Source: an uncultured Pseudoteredinibacter sp. (GTDB lineage Bacteria; Pseudomonadota; Gammaproteobacteria; Pseudomonadales; Cellvibrionaceae). From it: DNA of 64,000 nt. Position numbers and translations under genes: made by a program. Below are positions 41,986 through 50,315 of this stretch, piece by piece. The notes below the pieces were generated by a model. The model was not told where the DNA came from. It was given only the letters and a program-made list of their open reading frames with translations, and did not search any database. The stretch spans positions 1 through 64,000 of the forward strand of contig NZ_CANMSS010000012.1 of the NCBI RefSeq assembly GCF_947500695.1, read 5' to 3'. Position 1 is the stretch's first letter, and every line of letters begins with the position of its first letter.

Positions 41986-42074
41986 GTTGCCTGTTAGCAG
42001 TGTTTTACCGAAAACGTATTTAGAACAAATTAAATCGAACAATTGAACTGAAAAACTGAACAGAAAGGTGCCCC

Positions 42075-43208
42075 GTGAGTCGCGAATGTATGATGAGCTT
42101 TGAATTGGATAACAGTGACGGTAAAGCTCGCCGTGGTCGATTGAAATTCCCTCGTGGTACTGTCGAAACCCCGGCTTTTATGCCGGTGGGAACCTACGGC
42201 ACGGTTAAGGGCATGTTGCCGCGTGATATTGAAGAGATTGGCGCCCAGATTATATTAGGCAATACCTTCCACCTAATGCTGCGCCCAGGTACCGAAGTGG
42301 TTAAAGCCCATGGCGATCTGCATGATTTCATTCAATGGAAGGGCCCAATTCTTACCGATTCCGGTGGTTTTCAGGTGTTTAGCTTGGGTGATATGCGCAA
42401 GATCACCGAAGAAGGCGTGGTGTTTAAATCTCCCATTGATGGCTCAAAAGTAGAATTGAACCCTGAGATCGCCATGCAGGTTCAGCGCGATCTTGGCTCA
42501 GATATCGTAATGATCTTCGATGAGTGCACGCCTTACCCGGCTACCGAGCAAGAAGCGCGTGATTCTATGGAGCTGTCTTTGCGCTGGGCAAAGCGCAGTA
42601 AAGACGCCCATGGCGATAACCCTTCGGCGCTGTTTGGCATTGTGCAGGGCGGTATGTATGAAGGTCTGCGCAGCGAATCTTTACAGGGTTTGGAAGAAAT
42701 TGGTTTCGATGGTTATGCCATCGGTGGCCTTTCAGTGGGTGAGCCCAAAGAAGATATGGTGCGTGTATTGGATCATTTGGCCCACACTATGCCAGAGAAC
42801 AAGCCTCGCTATTTGATGGGGGTGGGTAAGCCAGAGGATATTGTAGAAGCCGTGCGTCGTGGCGTGGATATGTTCGACTGCGTAATGCCAACCCGCAATG
42901 CTCGCAACGGTCATTTATTCACCACCGAGGGCGTGGTGAAGATCCGCAATGCCAAGCATCGCCATGATACCAGCCCCTTAGATGCTGAGTGTGATTGCTA
43001 TACCTGTCAGAATTTCAGCCGTGCTTATTTGCACCACCTTGATAAGTGTGGGGAGATCTTGGGTGCCGAGCTTAATACCATCCATAATCTACGGCACTAT
43101 CAGCGCATCATGTCTGAGTTGCGCGAGGCAATCGCTGCTGAGCGATTAGAGGATTATGTGCAGGAGTTTTATGCGCGTCAGGGTAAAGAGGCCCCGCCGC
43201 TGACTTGA
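42075..43208 (+). CDS. tgt: tRNA-guanine transglycosylase
   Basis: A 377-residue enzyme. The active-site pattern TDSGGFQVFSLGDMRKI holds the nucleophile and base-exchange residues; the MQVQRDLGSDIVMIFDECTPYP and GGLSVGEP motifs are conserved; zinc ligands lie in CDCYTCQNFSRAYLHHL. It swaps guanine for preQ1 in the anticodon wobble position. GTG 42075 has AGAAAGG at a good distance; ATG 42090 matches the E. coli start. Forms a pathway with queA. Confidence 0.96.
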   Translation: MSRECMMSFELDNSDGKARRGRLKFPRGTVETPAFMPVGTYGTVKGMLPRDIEEIGAQIILGNTFHLMLRPGTEVVKAHGDLHDFIQWKGPILTDSGGFQVFSLGDMRKITEEGVVFKSPIDGSKVELNPEIAMQVQRDLGSDIVMIFDECTPYPATEQEARDSMELSLRWAKRSKDAHGDNPSALFGIVQGGMYEGLRSESLQGLEEIGFDGYAIGGLSVGEPKEDMVRVLDHLAHTMPENKPRYLMGVGKPEDIVEAVRRGVDMFDCVMPTRNARNGHLFTTEGVVKIRNAKHRHDTSPLDAECDCYTCQNFSRAYLHHLDKCGEILGAELNTIHNLRHYQRIMSELREAIAAERLEDYVQEFYARQGKEAPPLT

Positions 43209-43568
43209 TATAACTCAACTAATGTAGTGATATAACCAGTTCTAGTTATAGGCCTTTTTCCTGAATCGCCGATAATTACTGGGCCCACAGCGAACGACAT
43301 ACGGATATGTAATTGGGTGCGGATTTCTTGCGTACGCTGTGGGCTTTCCCTTCTTTTTTTGCTCTAAAGTCCACCAGCTGCTCGTAAATTAGACACTGTT
43401 CATGTCGCTGAGCTTGTATTTTGTGCAGATGCCCCCACTTTCTCTCACAAGCCCTAATCACAATAGCTTGCTGTTGACCAAAGCGATATAATTCGGGCCT
43501 TTTGCTGGGCCATGCCCTTATTTTTGCTGATCGATTGATCGGCACCACAGTCGTAAACGGAAAACACT
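43209..43568. other. tgt-secD spacer without yajC, holding a hairpin element
   Basis: In most gammaproteobacteria yajC lies here. No plus-strand frame of YajC length is open. The region has a weak stem-loop (TATAAC/GTTATA, 43231-43250), then GCCCACAGCG (43283-43292) pairing with CGCTGTGGGC (43335-43344). Inside that is a small hairpin (ACATA-CGGA-TATGT), and a T-rich stretch follows: a terminator-like or small-RNA-like structure. TATAAT at 43487-43492 may be the -10 of a separate secD promoter. Confidence 0.6.
43283..43370 (+). terminator. Nested hairpin with polypyrimidine tail between tgt and secD
   Basis: A 10-bp outer stem encloses a 42-nt loop with an inner 5-bp hairpin, followed by TTTCCCTTCTTTTTTT. 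Likely ends the queA-tgt transcript. Confidence 0.55.
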
Positions 43569-45443
43569 ATGCTGAACCGCTATCCGTTCTGGAAGTACCT
43601 AATCATTTTGGGGGTTACGGCCCTAGGCCTGATCTACTCGGCCCCAAATCTCTATACGCCTGATCCGGCTATTCAAATCTCGGGTCAATCGGCGGCTATG
43701 CAGATTAATGATGAGCTATTAGAACAAGCAAATAACGCTCTTAAAGAACAAGGTATCGATTATTTTGGCGAGCAAGCCAACGGTAAAAATGCGCTCATTC
43801 GCCTGCGCAGTGCCGAAGATCAGTTAGCTGCCAAGCAATTGTTGACGGAAACCTTGGGTTATAACTACGTTGTGGCCCTAAGTCAGGCGCCAACGACTCC
43901 AGAATGGTTACGTGCCTGGGGTGCGGAGCCTATGAAAAAAGGCTTGGACTTGGCCGGTGGTGTGCACTTCTTGCTAGAAGTTGATACCCCCAAAGCCATT
44001 GCTAAGCGCATGCAAACCAATGTTAGTGAAATCAAAAGCCAGCTGCGTAAAGAGAAGATTCGCTATCAATCGGTAAAATTAGGCCGTGATAATGTGATTA
44101 TTGCGCGCTTTAAGACGGAAGAAGCTCGTAATAAAGCCACTTCACAAGTGCGTGAAAACTTCCCGAATATGCAGCGCTTTGTTGATACCGACGAAGATGG
44201 CACCTCGGTACTGCGTGTACAAATGACCGAGGCAGGCATTAAAGAAATTGAAGATTACGCAGTTAGTCAGAACTTAACCACCTTGCGCAACCGTGTAAAC
44301 GAGCTGGGTGTTTCTGAGCCGATTGTTCAGCGCCAAGGTCGGACCCGCATTGTGGTGCAATTGCCCGGTGTACAAGACACTGCTGAAGCAAAGCGTATCA
44401 TCGGTAAAACCGCTAACCTAGAGTTCCGCTTGGAAGCGAAGCCAGAAGCCTCGGTTGCTACCAAGGAATCTTTTGGTTACCGCAGTGAGCGCGATCAGCA
44501 GATCTGGGGTAACGCTTTCTTAGAGAAGAAAGTCGTGATCACCGGTGATCATGTGTCTGGTGCTCAAGCCAGCTTTGATACCCAAACCAGCCAGCCTCAA
44601 GTAAATATTAACCTGGACAGTAAAGGCGGTCAGAAGATGCACCGCAATACGCGCAATAATGTTGGCCGCCGCTTAGGTGTGCTGTTTATTGAGCAGAAGA
44701 CCCAGGTGAAATACGTTACTGGCGAAGACGGTAAAAAAGAACCTAAGTACACTCAAGTTGAAGAGAAGAAAATCATCAGCTTGGCAACGATCCAATCAGG
44801 TCTAGGTGTCCAGTTCCGTATTACCGGTTTGGACAGCCCAGCTGAAGCTTCTGAACTGGCACTTTTGTTGCGCTCTGGTGCTTTGGCAGCCCCAATGTAC
44901 TTCGCTGAAGAACGTACCATTGGCCCATCTTTAGGTGCTGAAAATATCGAGCTGGGTATTATCTCGGTACAGATCGGTCTAGCCTTTGTTGTGCTCTTTA
45001 TGTTGGTGTACTACCGTGCCTTCGGTATCTTCGCCAATATCGCTCTAACTCTAAACCTAATTTTGTTGGTTGCCGCCATGTCGATCTTGGGTGCAACGCT
45101 AACCTTGCCGGGTATCGCTGGTATCGTTCTGACCGTAGGTATGGCGGTGGATGCGAACGTGCTGGTGTTCTCGCGGATTAAGGAGGAGCTGGCCAATGGC
45201 CTGCCGCCGCAATCGGCCATTAACGCCGGTTACGATCGCGCCTTTACCACCATCTTGGATGCCAACATTACCACCTTGATCGTGGCCGTGATTCTTTATG
45301 CGATTGGTTCTGGCCCAGTGCAGGGCTTTGCGGTAACGCTATCCATCGGTATTTTGACCTCGATGTTTACTGCCATTATGGGCACCCGTGCCTTGGTTAA
45401 CTTGGCCATCGGTGGCCGTAAAATCCAGAAGCTGTGGATCTAG
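43569..45443 (+). CDS. secD: Protein translocase subunit SecD
   Basis: A 624-residue membrane protein with a first span (about 8-25), a large periplasmic domain with GLDLAGGVHFLLEVD and the P1 head region, and five C-terminal spans. The GIAGIVLTVGMAVDANVLVFSRIKEE signature of SecD is intact. With SecF it drives late steps of Sec export using the proton or sodium gradient. It is followed by secF after nine bases. Confidence 0.97.
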   Translation: MLNRYPFWKYLIILGVTALGLIYSAPNLYTPDPAIQISGQSAAMQINDELLEQANNALKEQGIDYFGEQANGKNALIRLRSAEDQLAAKQLLTETLGYNYVVALSQAPTTPEWLRAWGAEPMKKGLDLAGGVHFLLEVDTPKAIAKRMQTNVSEIKSQLRKEKIRYQSVKLGRDNVIIARFKTEEARNKATSQVRENFPNMQRFVDTDEDGTSVLRVQMTEAGIKEIEDYAVSQNLTTLRNRVNELGVSEPIVQRQGRTRIVVQLPGVQDTAEAKRIIGKTANLEFRLEAKPEASVATKESFGYRSERDQQIWGNAFLEKKVVITGDHVSGAQASFDTQTSQPQVNINLDSKGGQKMHRNTRNNVGRRLGVLFIEQKTQVKYVTGEDGKKEPKYTQVEEKKIISLATIQSGLGVQFRITGLDSPAEASELALLLRSGALAAPMYFAEERTIGPSLGAENIELGIISVQIGLAFVVLFMLVYYRAFGIFANIALTLNLILLVAAMSILGATLTLPGIAGIVLTVGMAVDANVLVFSRIKEELANGLPPQSAINAGYDRAFTTILDANITTLIVAVILYAIGSGPVQGFAVTLSIGILTSMFTAIMGTRALVNLAIGGRKIQKLWI

Positions 45444-45452
45444 GAGCAAATC

Positions 45453-46388
45453 ATGAGTAAAGCTAAGAAAGAATTGAAAGTGATTCGCTTTATGTCCCAG
45501 CGTAAGCTGGCGGCGATCTTTTCCTTGCTGTTAATCATTGGTTCGATTGCCAGTTTGGCCACCAATGGTTTGAAGTTCGGTTTGGATTTTACTGGCGGTT
45601 CACAAATCGAAGTAGGCTATCAAACACCTGCCGATGTTAACGCTATTCGCCAACAATTGGTGCAAGCGGGCTTCCCTGATCCTGTCGTAGTTCACTTCGG
45701 TGCCGAAACCGATGTATTGATTCGCATGCAGGAAGATTCTGACGCTGAGCTAGGCGATAAGGTGATGGATACCCTGCGTACTGACGGCTCCGATGTTGAA
45801 TTGCGCCGGGTAGAGTTTGTTGGCCCGCAGGTGGGTGAAGAACTACGCGACGACGGTGGTATCGGCATGCTATTCGCTTTGGCGGTAGTTATGATCTATG
45901 TTGCCATGCGTTTCCAGTTTAAGTTTTCGGTAGGTGCGGTGGCCGCATTGGCTCACGATGTGGTTATCGTTTTGGGCGTATTCTCGGTATTACAGATCGA
46001 TTTCGATCTAACGGTATTAGCAGCGGTGCTAGCGGTTATTGGTTACTCGCTAAACGATACCATTGTGGTATCTGACCGAATTCGAGAGAACTTCCGTAAG
46101 ATCCGTAAAGCGGATTCTGTCGAAGTAATCGATATCTCACTGAGTCAAACCTTGGGCCGTACCTTGGTAACATCTTTGACCACCTTATTGGTATTGGTTG
46201 CGCTGTTCTACTTTGGTGGTGAGCTAATTCACGGCTTCTCCATCGCATTGTTAGTCGGTGTGGCGATTGGTACCTACTCGTCAATCTACGTGGCAGCAAA
46301 TGTGTTGTTAATGATGGGCATTTCTAAAGAAGACCTAATGCAGGTTGAGGTTGAGAAAGAAGGTGCTGAGTTTGACGAAATGCCTTAA
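45453..46388 (+). CDS. secF: Protein translocase subunit SecF
   Basis: A 311-residue protein: first span near 19-37, GLDFTGGSQIEVGYQ motif, periplasmic loop, then VGPQVGEELRDDGGIGMLFALAVVMIYVAMRF and the VIGYSLNDTIVVSDRIREN signature of SecF. Partner of SecD. Ribosome site GGAGCAAATC before ATG 45453. A strong terminator follows. Confidence 0.97.
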   Translation: MSKAKKELKVIRFMSQRKLAAIFSLLLIIGSIASLATNGLKFGLDFTGGSQIEVGYQTPADVNAIRQQLVQAGFPDPVVVHFGAETDVLIRMQEDSDAELGDKVMDTLRTDGSDVELRRVEFVGPQVGEELRDDGGIGMLFALAVVMIYVAMRFQFKFSVGAVAALAHDVVIVLGVFSVLQIDFDLTVLAAVLAVIGYSLNDTIVVSDRIRENFRKIRKADSVEVIDISLSQTLGRTLVTSLTTLLVLVALFYFGGELIHGFSIALLVGVAIGTYSSIYVAANVLLMMGISKEDLMQVEVEKEGAEFDEMP

Positions 46389-46416
46389 AGTGCATTAAGG
46401 CGTTTATCAGTGAAAA

Positions 46417-46443
46417 TAAAAAAGCCCTGCGGGGCTTTTTTTG
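46417..46443 (+). terminator. Rho-independent terminator after secF
   Basis: AAAGCCC and GGGCTTT pair around TGCG and are followed by a T run. Confidence 0.92.
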
Positions 46444-46513
46444 TAGATGGAATTAGAGCTGTTTTTGACGTTGCTAGCTCGGCAGTTGTTGTTATAAGGA
46501 TGTCGTCTGAAAG

Positions 46514-47401
46514 ATGTGTAAATTAGCTTTTAGGGTTGGTCTTTGCCTACTGGGGTTATCACTTTACTCGGTGAATATATATGGGCAGCAGATCTTTAGT
46601 TGCATAGGGAAAAGCGGCAAAAAAATCTACACTGATAAGCGTCATCTCTGCAAGTCTTCCGGCGAGAAAGCTCAAGACGTTATACAACATGTTGAGCTTG
46701 CCGAGCCAAATTTGCACTCAAAGTACGGTGCAACCATCAGTAAAGAGTATCGCAACTACGCCTTCAGATCTTATGAGCCTCTAACGGGCTATAACATAAA
46801 TATCATTGCTGAAAAGCGCCTCACTACAGAGCATCCAGAGCTTCTTCAGAAGGCTGCAGTTAAGCTCGAAAAAGCTGTGCGTAGAGCTTTCAAAGCATTC
46901 CCATCGAGCATTTTAGGAGAATTCTCTGATGTTAAGTTCTATCTCTTCACTGGGGATGAGGCGAGAACTGGGGGGAGGCATGGCGGACAGTGGTACTTTA
47001 GAGAAGGTAATCGCTTCTCGCGGCGATTTGACGATAGTGTGGTTGTCAGATCGGTAAAGGATTATATAAAGTACAAAAGCCTTACGGCTGCGCAGTTCGC
47101 TGTACATGAATTGAGTCACGCCTATTATTCTTATCACTGGAAGCGCTTATATAGGCCTGCGAAAAAGGCTTTTGAAAACGCCAAAAATAAAAAACTCTAC
47201 GAAAATGTAGAGCACAAAAGTGGAAGGCTTGTTACGAAAGCCTATGCCAGAGAAAATTCACATGAATATTTCGCAGAACTGGCAACAACTTATTTTTTGT
47301 CAAATAGCTATTACCCCTTTAATGCCCGTGATCTTGCGACTTATGATCCAGAAGGCTACGAAATGATTGAAAATGCCTTTCTCAATATTGAGCCAAACTA
47401 A
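46514..47401 (+). CDS. Secreted gluzincin-like metallopeptidase
   Basis: A 295-residue protein with a signal peptide (MCKLAFRVGLCLLGLSLYSVNIYGQ). A DUF4124-like N-terminal stretch (IFSCIGKSGKKIYTDKRHLC) suggests a small envelope domain. The catalytic HELSH lies at residues 198-202 and a second helix HEYFAE (Glu255) supplies a possible third zinc ligand, the arrangement of the M34 lethal-factor-like group. The substrate is unknown. The start has no clear ribosome site. Encoded alone. Confidence 0.7.
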   Translation: MCKLAFRVGLCLLGLSLYSVNIYGQQIFSCIGKSGKKIYTDKRHLCKSSGEKAQDVIQHVELAEPNLHSKYGATISKEYRNYAFRSYEPLTGYNINIIAEKRLTTEHPELLQKAAVKLEKAVRRAFKAFPSSILGEFSDVKFYLFTGDEARTGGRHGGQWYFREGNRFSRRFDDSVVVRSVKDYIKYKSLTAAQFAVHELSHAYYSYHWKRLYRPAKKAFENAKNKKLYENVEHKSGRLVTKAYARENSHEYFAELATTYFLSNSYYPFNARDLATYDPEGYEMIENAFLNIEPN

Positions 47402-47494
47402 GCCCTTACATTACTAAACCACAATTAGATTGATGCACGTTAAAGCACTTCTATAATAGGCTTCTTACTTCGTTCAATTGATCTTAGGCCTTAT

Positions 47495-47998
47495 ATGAAA
47501 ATCCCCGTCATTGAAACCGAGCGACTTCGCCTTTTACAACCAAGTGTCGAGTGCTTTGAGGTGTATCGAGATTTTTATACTGATGCGGAAGCTTCAAAAA
47601 TGTACGGCGGCCCCATCAATGAAGAGCAGGTGTGGGCGCGTTTAAAAGCTGATCTTGGGTCCTGGTATTTATTAGGCTTTGGGGTATGGGTGATTCAAGA
47701 AAAAAGCAGCGATAAATTGATGGGTACATGTGGTTTTTGGCAGGGTAAATCCTGGCCTAGGGAATTAACTTGGTGGGTAATGCCAGAAGCTCGCGGCCAG
47801 GGTGTCGCCACTGAAGCCTCAAAAGCCGCTTTGGATTATGCTCGCAAGCATTACCAGTGGCCGAGTCTAGAAACCTATATGAACGATGATAACCATACTG
47901 CCCGAGCTCTAGTTGAAAAGCTCGGAGGCAAGAAAGTACGCCGCGAATCTTTTTCCGATGGCTTGAAGCGAGATATATACCAGTTTCCTAGCCTTTGA
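47495..47998 (+). CDS. GNAT-family N-acetyltransferase
   Basis: A 167-residue protein with the RimJ/RimL-like layout: ETERLRLLQPS at the start, then LMGTCGFWQGKSWPRELTWWVMPEARGQGVATEAS in which R-G-Q-G-V-A is the acetyl-CoA pyrophosphate loop. ARALVEKLGGKKVRRESF is the typical end. Substrate unknown. Confidence 0.88.
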   Translation: MKIPVIETERLRLLQPSVECFEVYRDFYTDAEASKMYGGPINEEQVWARLKADLGSWYLLGFGVWVIQEKSSDKLMGTCGFWQGKSWPRELTWWVMPEARGQGVATEASKAALDYARKHYQWPSLETYMNDDNHTARALVEKLGGKKVRRESFSDGLKRDIYQFPSL

Positions 47999-48011
47999 TA
48001 ATCACTGACGC

Positions 48012-48599
48012 TTAAGCTTCCGGCTTAACTGTTGCGCCTTTGGGCTTTTTAAAATATGACCAATCGAAATGCATATACCAATTGTCTTGGATTGGCCAAA
48101 TACAGATTAAAAAGCTCTTGAAGCCCTTAGCACTTACGCAATCTTCATCATTAAGCTCTATCTTTTCAGGGCTGTAGATAATGCTGCTAAAGAGCGTATT
48201 TCCGCCAGCTTCTGAAGTGGTAAATGGAATATAGACTTGCTGTCCCTGTTTTTTATAGGCTTGAACTTTCGCCTCTTGAAGAAGCTTTCGTATCTTGCTC
48301 GCCAATGCCTCTGGAATCTCAATCGGGGCAGCATTGTCATCTGTCGCTGCATAAGCTTTAAGATCCCCTTGCGGGGAAAGATAAGCTTTACTGACTGAAC
48401 TCTCTCGCTTGGCATACTTTATCAGTTCAAGAAGCTCTTTCTGATGGTTGATTAATAGTGTTCTAGCGACAGTAAATTGATCGTCTTGCGCCATTTCTCG
48501 TGTGGGCTGGTAAGCATCAACTGTAAAGCTATAAAGCATGCATAAAATAAAAGACAGGCGGCCCAGGGTTTTCAGGGTTTGGTGCTCGATCATATTCAC
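48012..48599 (-). CDS. Secreted protein of unknown function
   Basis: A 195-residue protein with a signal-like N-terminus (LSFILCMLYSFTVDA, cleavage near residue 29), no lipobox, two cysteines late in the sequence (NDEDCVSAKGFKSFLICIW) and a Trp/Tyr-rich end (DNWYMHFDWSYFKKPKG). Family not recognised. It is convergent with the GNAT gene. Confidence 0.65.
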   Translation of the reverse strand: MNMIEHQTLKTLGRLSFILCMLYSFTVDAYQPTREMAQDDQFTVARTLLINHQKELLELIKYAKRESSVSKAYLSPQGDLKAYAATDDNAAPIEIPEALASKIRKLLQEAKVQAYKKQGQQVYIPFTTSEAGGNTLFSSIIYSPEKIELNDEDCVSAKGFKSFLICIWPIQDNWYMHFDWSYFKKPKGATVKPEA

Positions 48600-48691
48600 T
48601 TAACAACTCCCTTGCATGTGTATTATTCTTAGCGTTAGCCTATCAGCTAATTATTGCTCAAACAAAGTGTACTGCACGGAGAAAAATAACG

Positions 48692-49252
48692 ATGAGACAC
48701 ATACAGCAATTAAACGCAGTTGTTTTTACCCTAATCCTTACGGTATCGATGAATGCAGCGGCAGAGATTAAACTCGATGCCAAACTAGAACCCTTTAGAG
48801 CCTTTATTGGTACTTGGCAGGCACCTATGAACTGGGGCAAGGACAAAGGCACAGTGCTGGATGTCGCGCATTGGCAAGCGGCATTGAATGGTAAAGCATT
48901 AAAGACAGTGCACTCGGTAAACGATGGCGATTATGGTGGTGAGAGTTTTATCTTTTGGGATAAAAAAACGAAGAGCTATAAATCCTTTTATTTTACGACG
49001 GCAGATTTTTATACCGAGGCGACGATTAAGCTGGAGGGGGAGAATAAATTTTCTATTTTAGAAAAGGTTGAGGCTTCATCAGGTGGCTTGTCCAGCGGTA
49101 TCAGCGAAGTTAAGTCCACCTGTGAGATGATTAACGGCGAGTTGCATATGTCTACCTCTTACTTAAAAAATGGCAGCTGGACAAAACCAGAAACACGACG
49201 CTATACCGCAAGCAAGCTTAAGCCAAAATTTAAGCATGAGCCTTTGCAATGA
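48692..49252 (+). CDS. Secreted lipocalin-like protein
   Basis: A 186-residue protein with a signal peptide (MRHIQQLNAVVFTLILTVSMNAAA). The mature FIGTWQAPM start, followed by repeated beta strands with aromatic residues (ESFIFWDKKTKSYKSFYF, TEATIKLEGENKFSI), resembles lipocalin or DUF1579-like folds that bind small hydrophobic molecules. Unknown function. Its stop overlaps the MOSC gene start by four bases. Confidence 0.65.
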   Translation: MRHIQQLNAVVFTLILTVSMNAAAEIKLDAKLEPFRAFIGTWQAPMNWGKDKGTVLDVAHWQAALNGKALKTVHSVNDGDYGGESFIFWDKKTKSYKSFYFTTADFYTEATIKLEGENKFSILEKVEASSGGLSSGISEVKSTCEMINGELHMSTSYLKNGSWTKPETRRYTASKLKPKFKHEPLQ

Positions 49253-50012
49253 AAACCCAGGGGCGTTTGTTAGGGCGCTATCTCTCGACTATAACCCCAG
49301 GTGAACTGCGTTGGATAGGGTTGCGACCCGCTAGGAAGGAGCGCGTCGTAGATGTAAATTCGGTGTTGGCGATTGCTGACAGAGGCTTGGAGGGAGATCA
49401 CCGCTGTGCAAAAACTCCTGGCTCGGCAAGACAGGTAAGCTTAATTAGCGAAGAGGATCTGAGCTGTATTAAGCAGCTTTGTGGTGTCCGCGAGCTAAAA
49501 CCAGAACTGTTAAGACGTAATTTATTGGTTCGAAATGTGAATTTAAATATTTTACGACATCAGCGATTTAAAATAGGCGAGGCTGAGTTTGAAGCGACTG
49601 CGCAATGCCATCCATGTTTTAGGGCCTGTTAACACTAATTCGGTCATCACTGTTAGAGCTAAAATCGCCTTAATCACGGCGCGAGGCGCGTAGTTTGGTT
49701 GCTCCAAATAAGCAACGAGCAACACCGAGTAAGGCGATTTTAGCCTAACCCTTCGGGCCGACTTATTTCATCGCTCGGCTGTGTTAGTGCTCGCTATAGT
49801 GGAGCGACCACAATACGCTCACCCTGCCTTGCCGAATCGATGAAATAAGTTCGGCAGTGACGGCCGAATTAGTGTTAACAGGCCCTAGGATGATTGAGCC
49901 ACTTGGCCCTTCGGGCCCTGCCAATATGTATGGTTATGGTGGGCTTTGTGCAAAAATAACCAAGACTGGCCGAATCTCAGTTGGCGATAAATTAGAGGTA
50001 ATTCAGCCTTAA
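49249..50012 (+). pseudogene. MOSC-domain gene interrupted by a MITE-like element
   Basis: Codons from 49249 encode a MOSC-domain protein up to QCHPCFR; the element then adds two residues and a stop at 49632. Removing 49622-49885 and one TA copy restores the frame exactly: QCHPCFR continues into MIEPLGPSGPANMYG and on to KLEVIQP, ending at 50012. The restored product is about 165 residues. MOSC proteins bind molybdenum cofactor or sulfur. The conserved Cys of QCHPCFR is kept in the truncated form, but the C-terminal half is lost. Confidence 0.9.
49622..49885. mobile_element. 264-bp MITE-like element with TA target duplication
   Basis: The ends are perfect inverted repeats of at least 22 bases beginning GGGCCTGTTAACACTAATT, extending to about 31 bases with two mismatches. 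A TA flanks both sides (49620-49621 and 49886-49887), as for IS630/Tc1-mariner-type insertion. No coding capacity. The interior has two long arms: GCTAAAATCGCCTTA at 49658-49672 with its complement at 49730-49744, and GCCGACTTATTTCATCG at 49757-49773 with a one-base-bulged complement at 49838-49855. A small third hairpin lies in the latter. It is non-autonomous and needs a transposase from elsewhere. Confidence 0.9.
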
Positions 50013-50315
50013 GGTTTGTGATAAATTGCCCCAATAAACCCAGTATTTAACTCAGTTAATCCCTAGCCCCCGTCATATTCTAGAGCTTTTTAAAGCTGCT
50101 CTTTAGTTCTTTAGTGAAAGCAATAGAAACCCTAATAAAATCAATGGCTTTCTTAGTTTTCACTGAGTTTGTGATATTGAGCCAAATCAAAAACCTCATA
50201 CCTTATGTTGAATTAAAGCAATGCTCTACTACATTGTATTTAGACGACAGCATTTTCAACACGTCAGTACGCCAAACAGGGAGGGCAGAGCGTATTGTTT
50301 TGACAGGTATTATCA
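50013..50315. other. Spacer before the chemoreceptor gene
   Basis: About 300 AT-rich bases between the MOSC remnant and the chemoreceptor. No convincing gene. GACAGGTATTATCA gives a fair ribosome site for the chemoreceptor. Confidence 0.5.

Noticed and set aside
43276..43548. A 90-residue minus-strand reading frame in the tgt-secD spacer
   Set aside because: It overlaps the hairpin element, has no ribosome site and no recognisable domain; the composition looks non-coding.
49622..49885. The MOSC insertion as a complete insertion sequence
   Set aside because: 264 bases is too short for a transposase and no frame fits one; it is non-autonomous.
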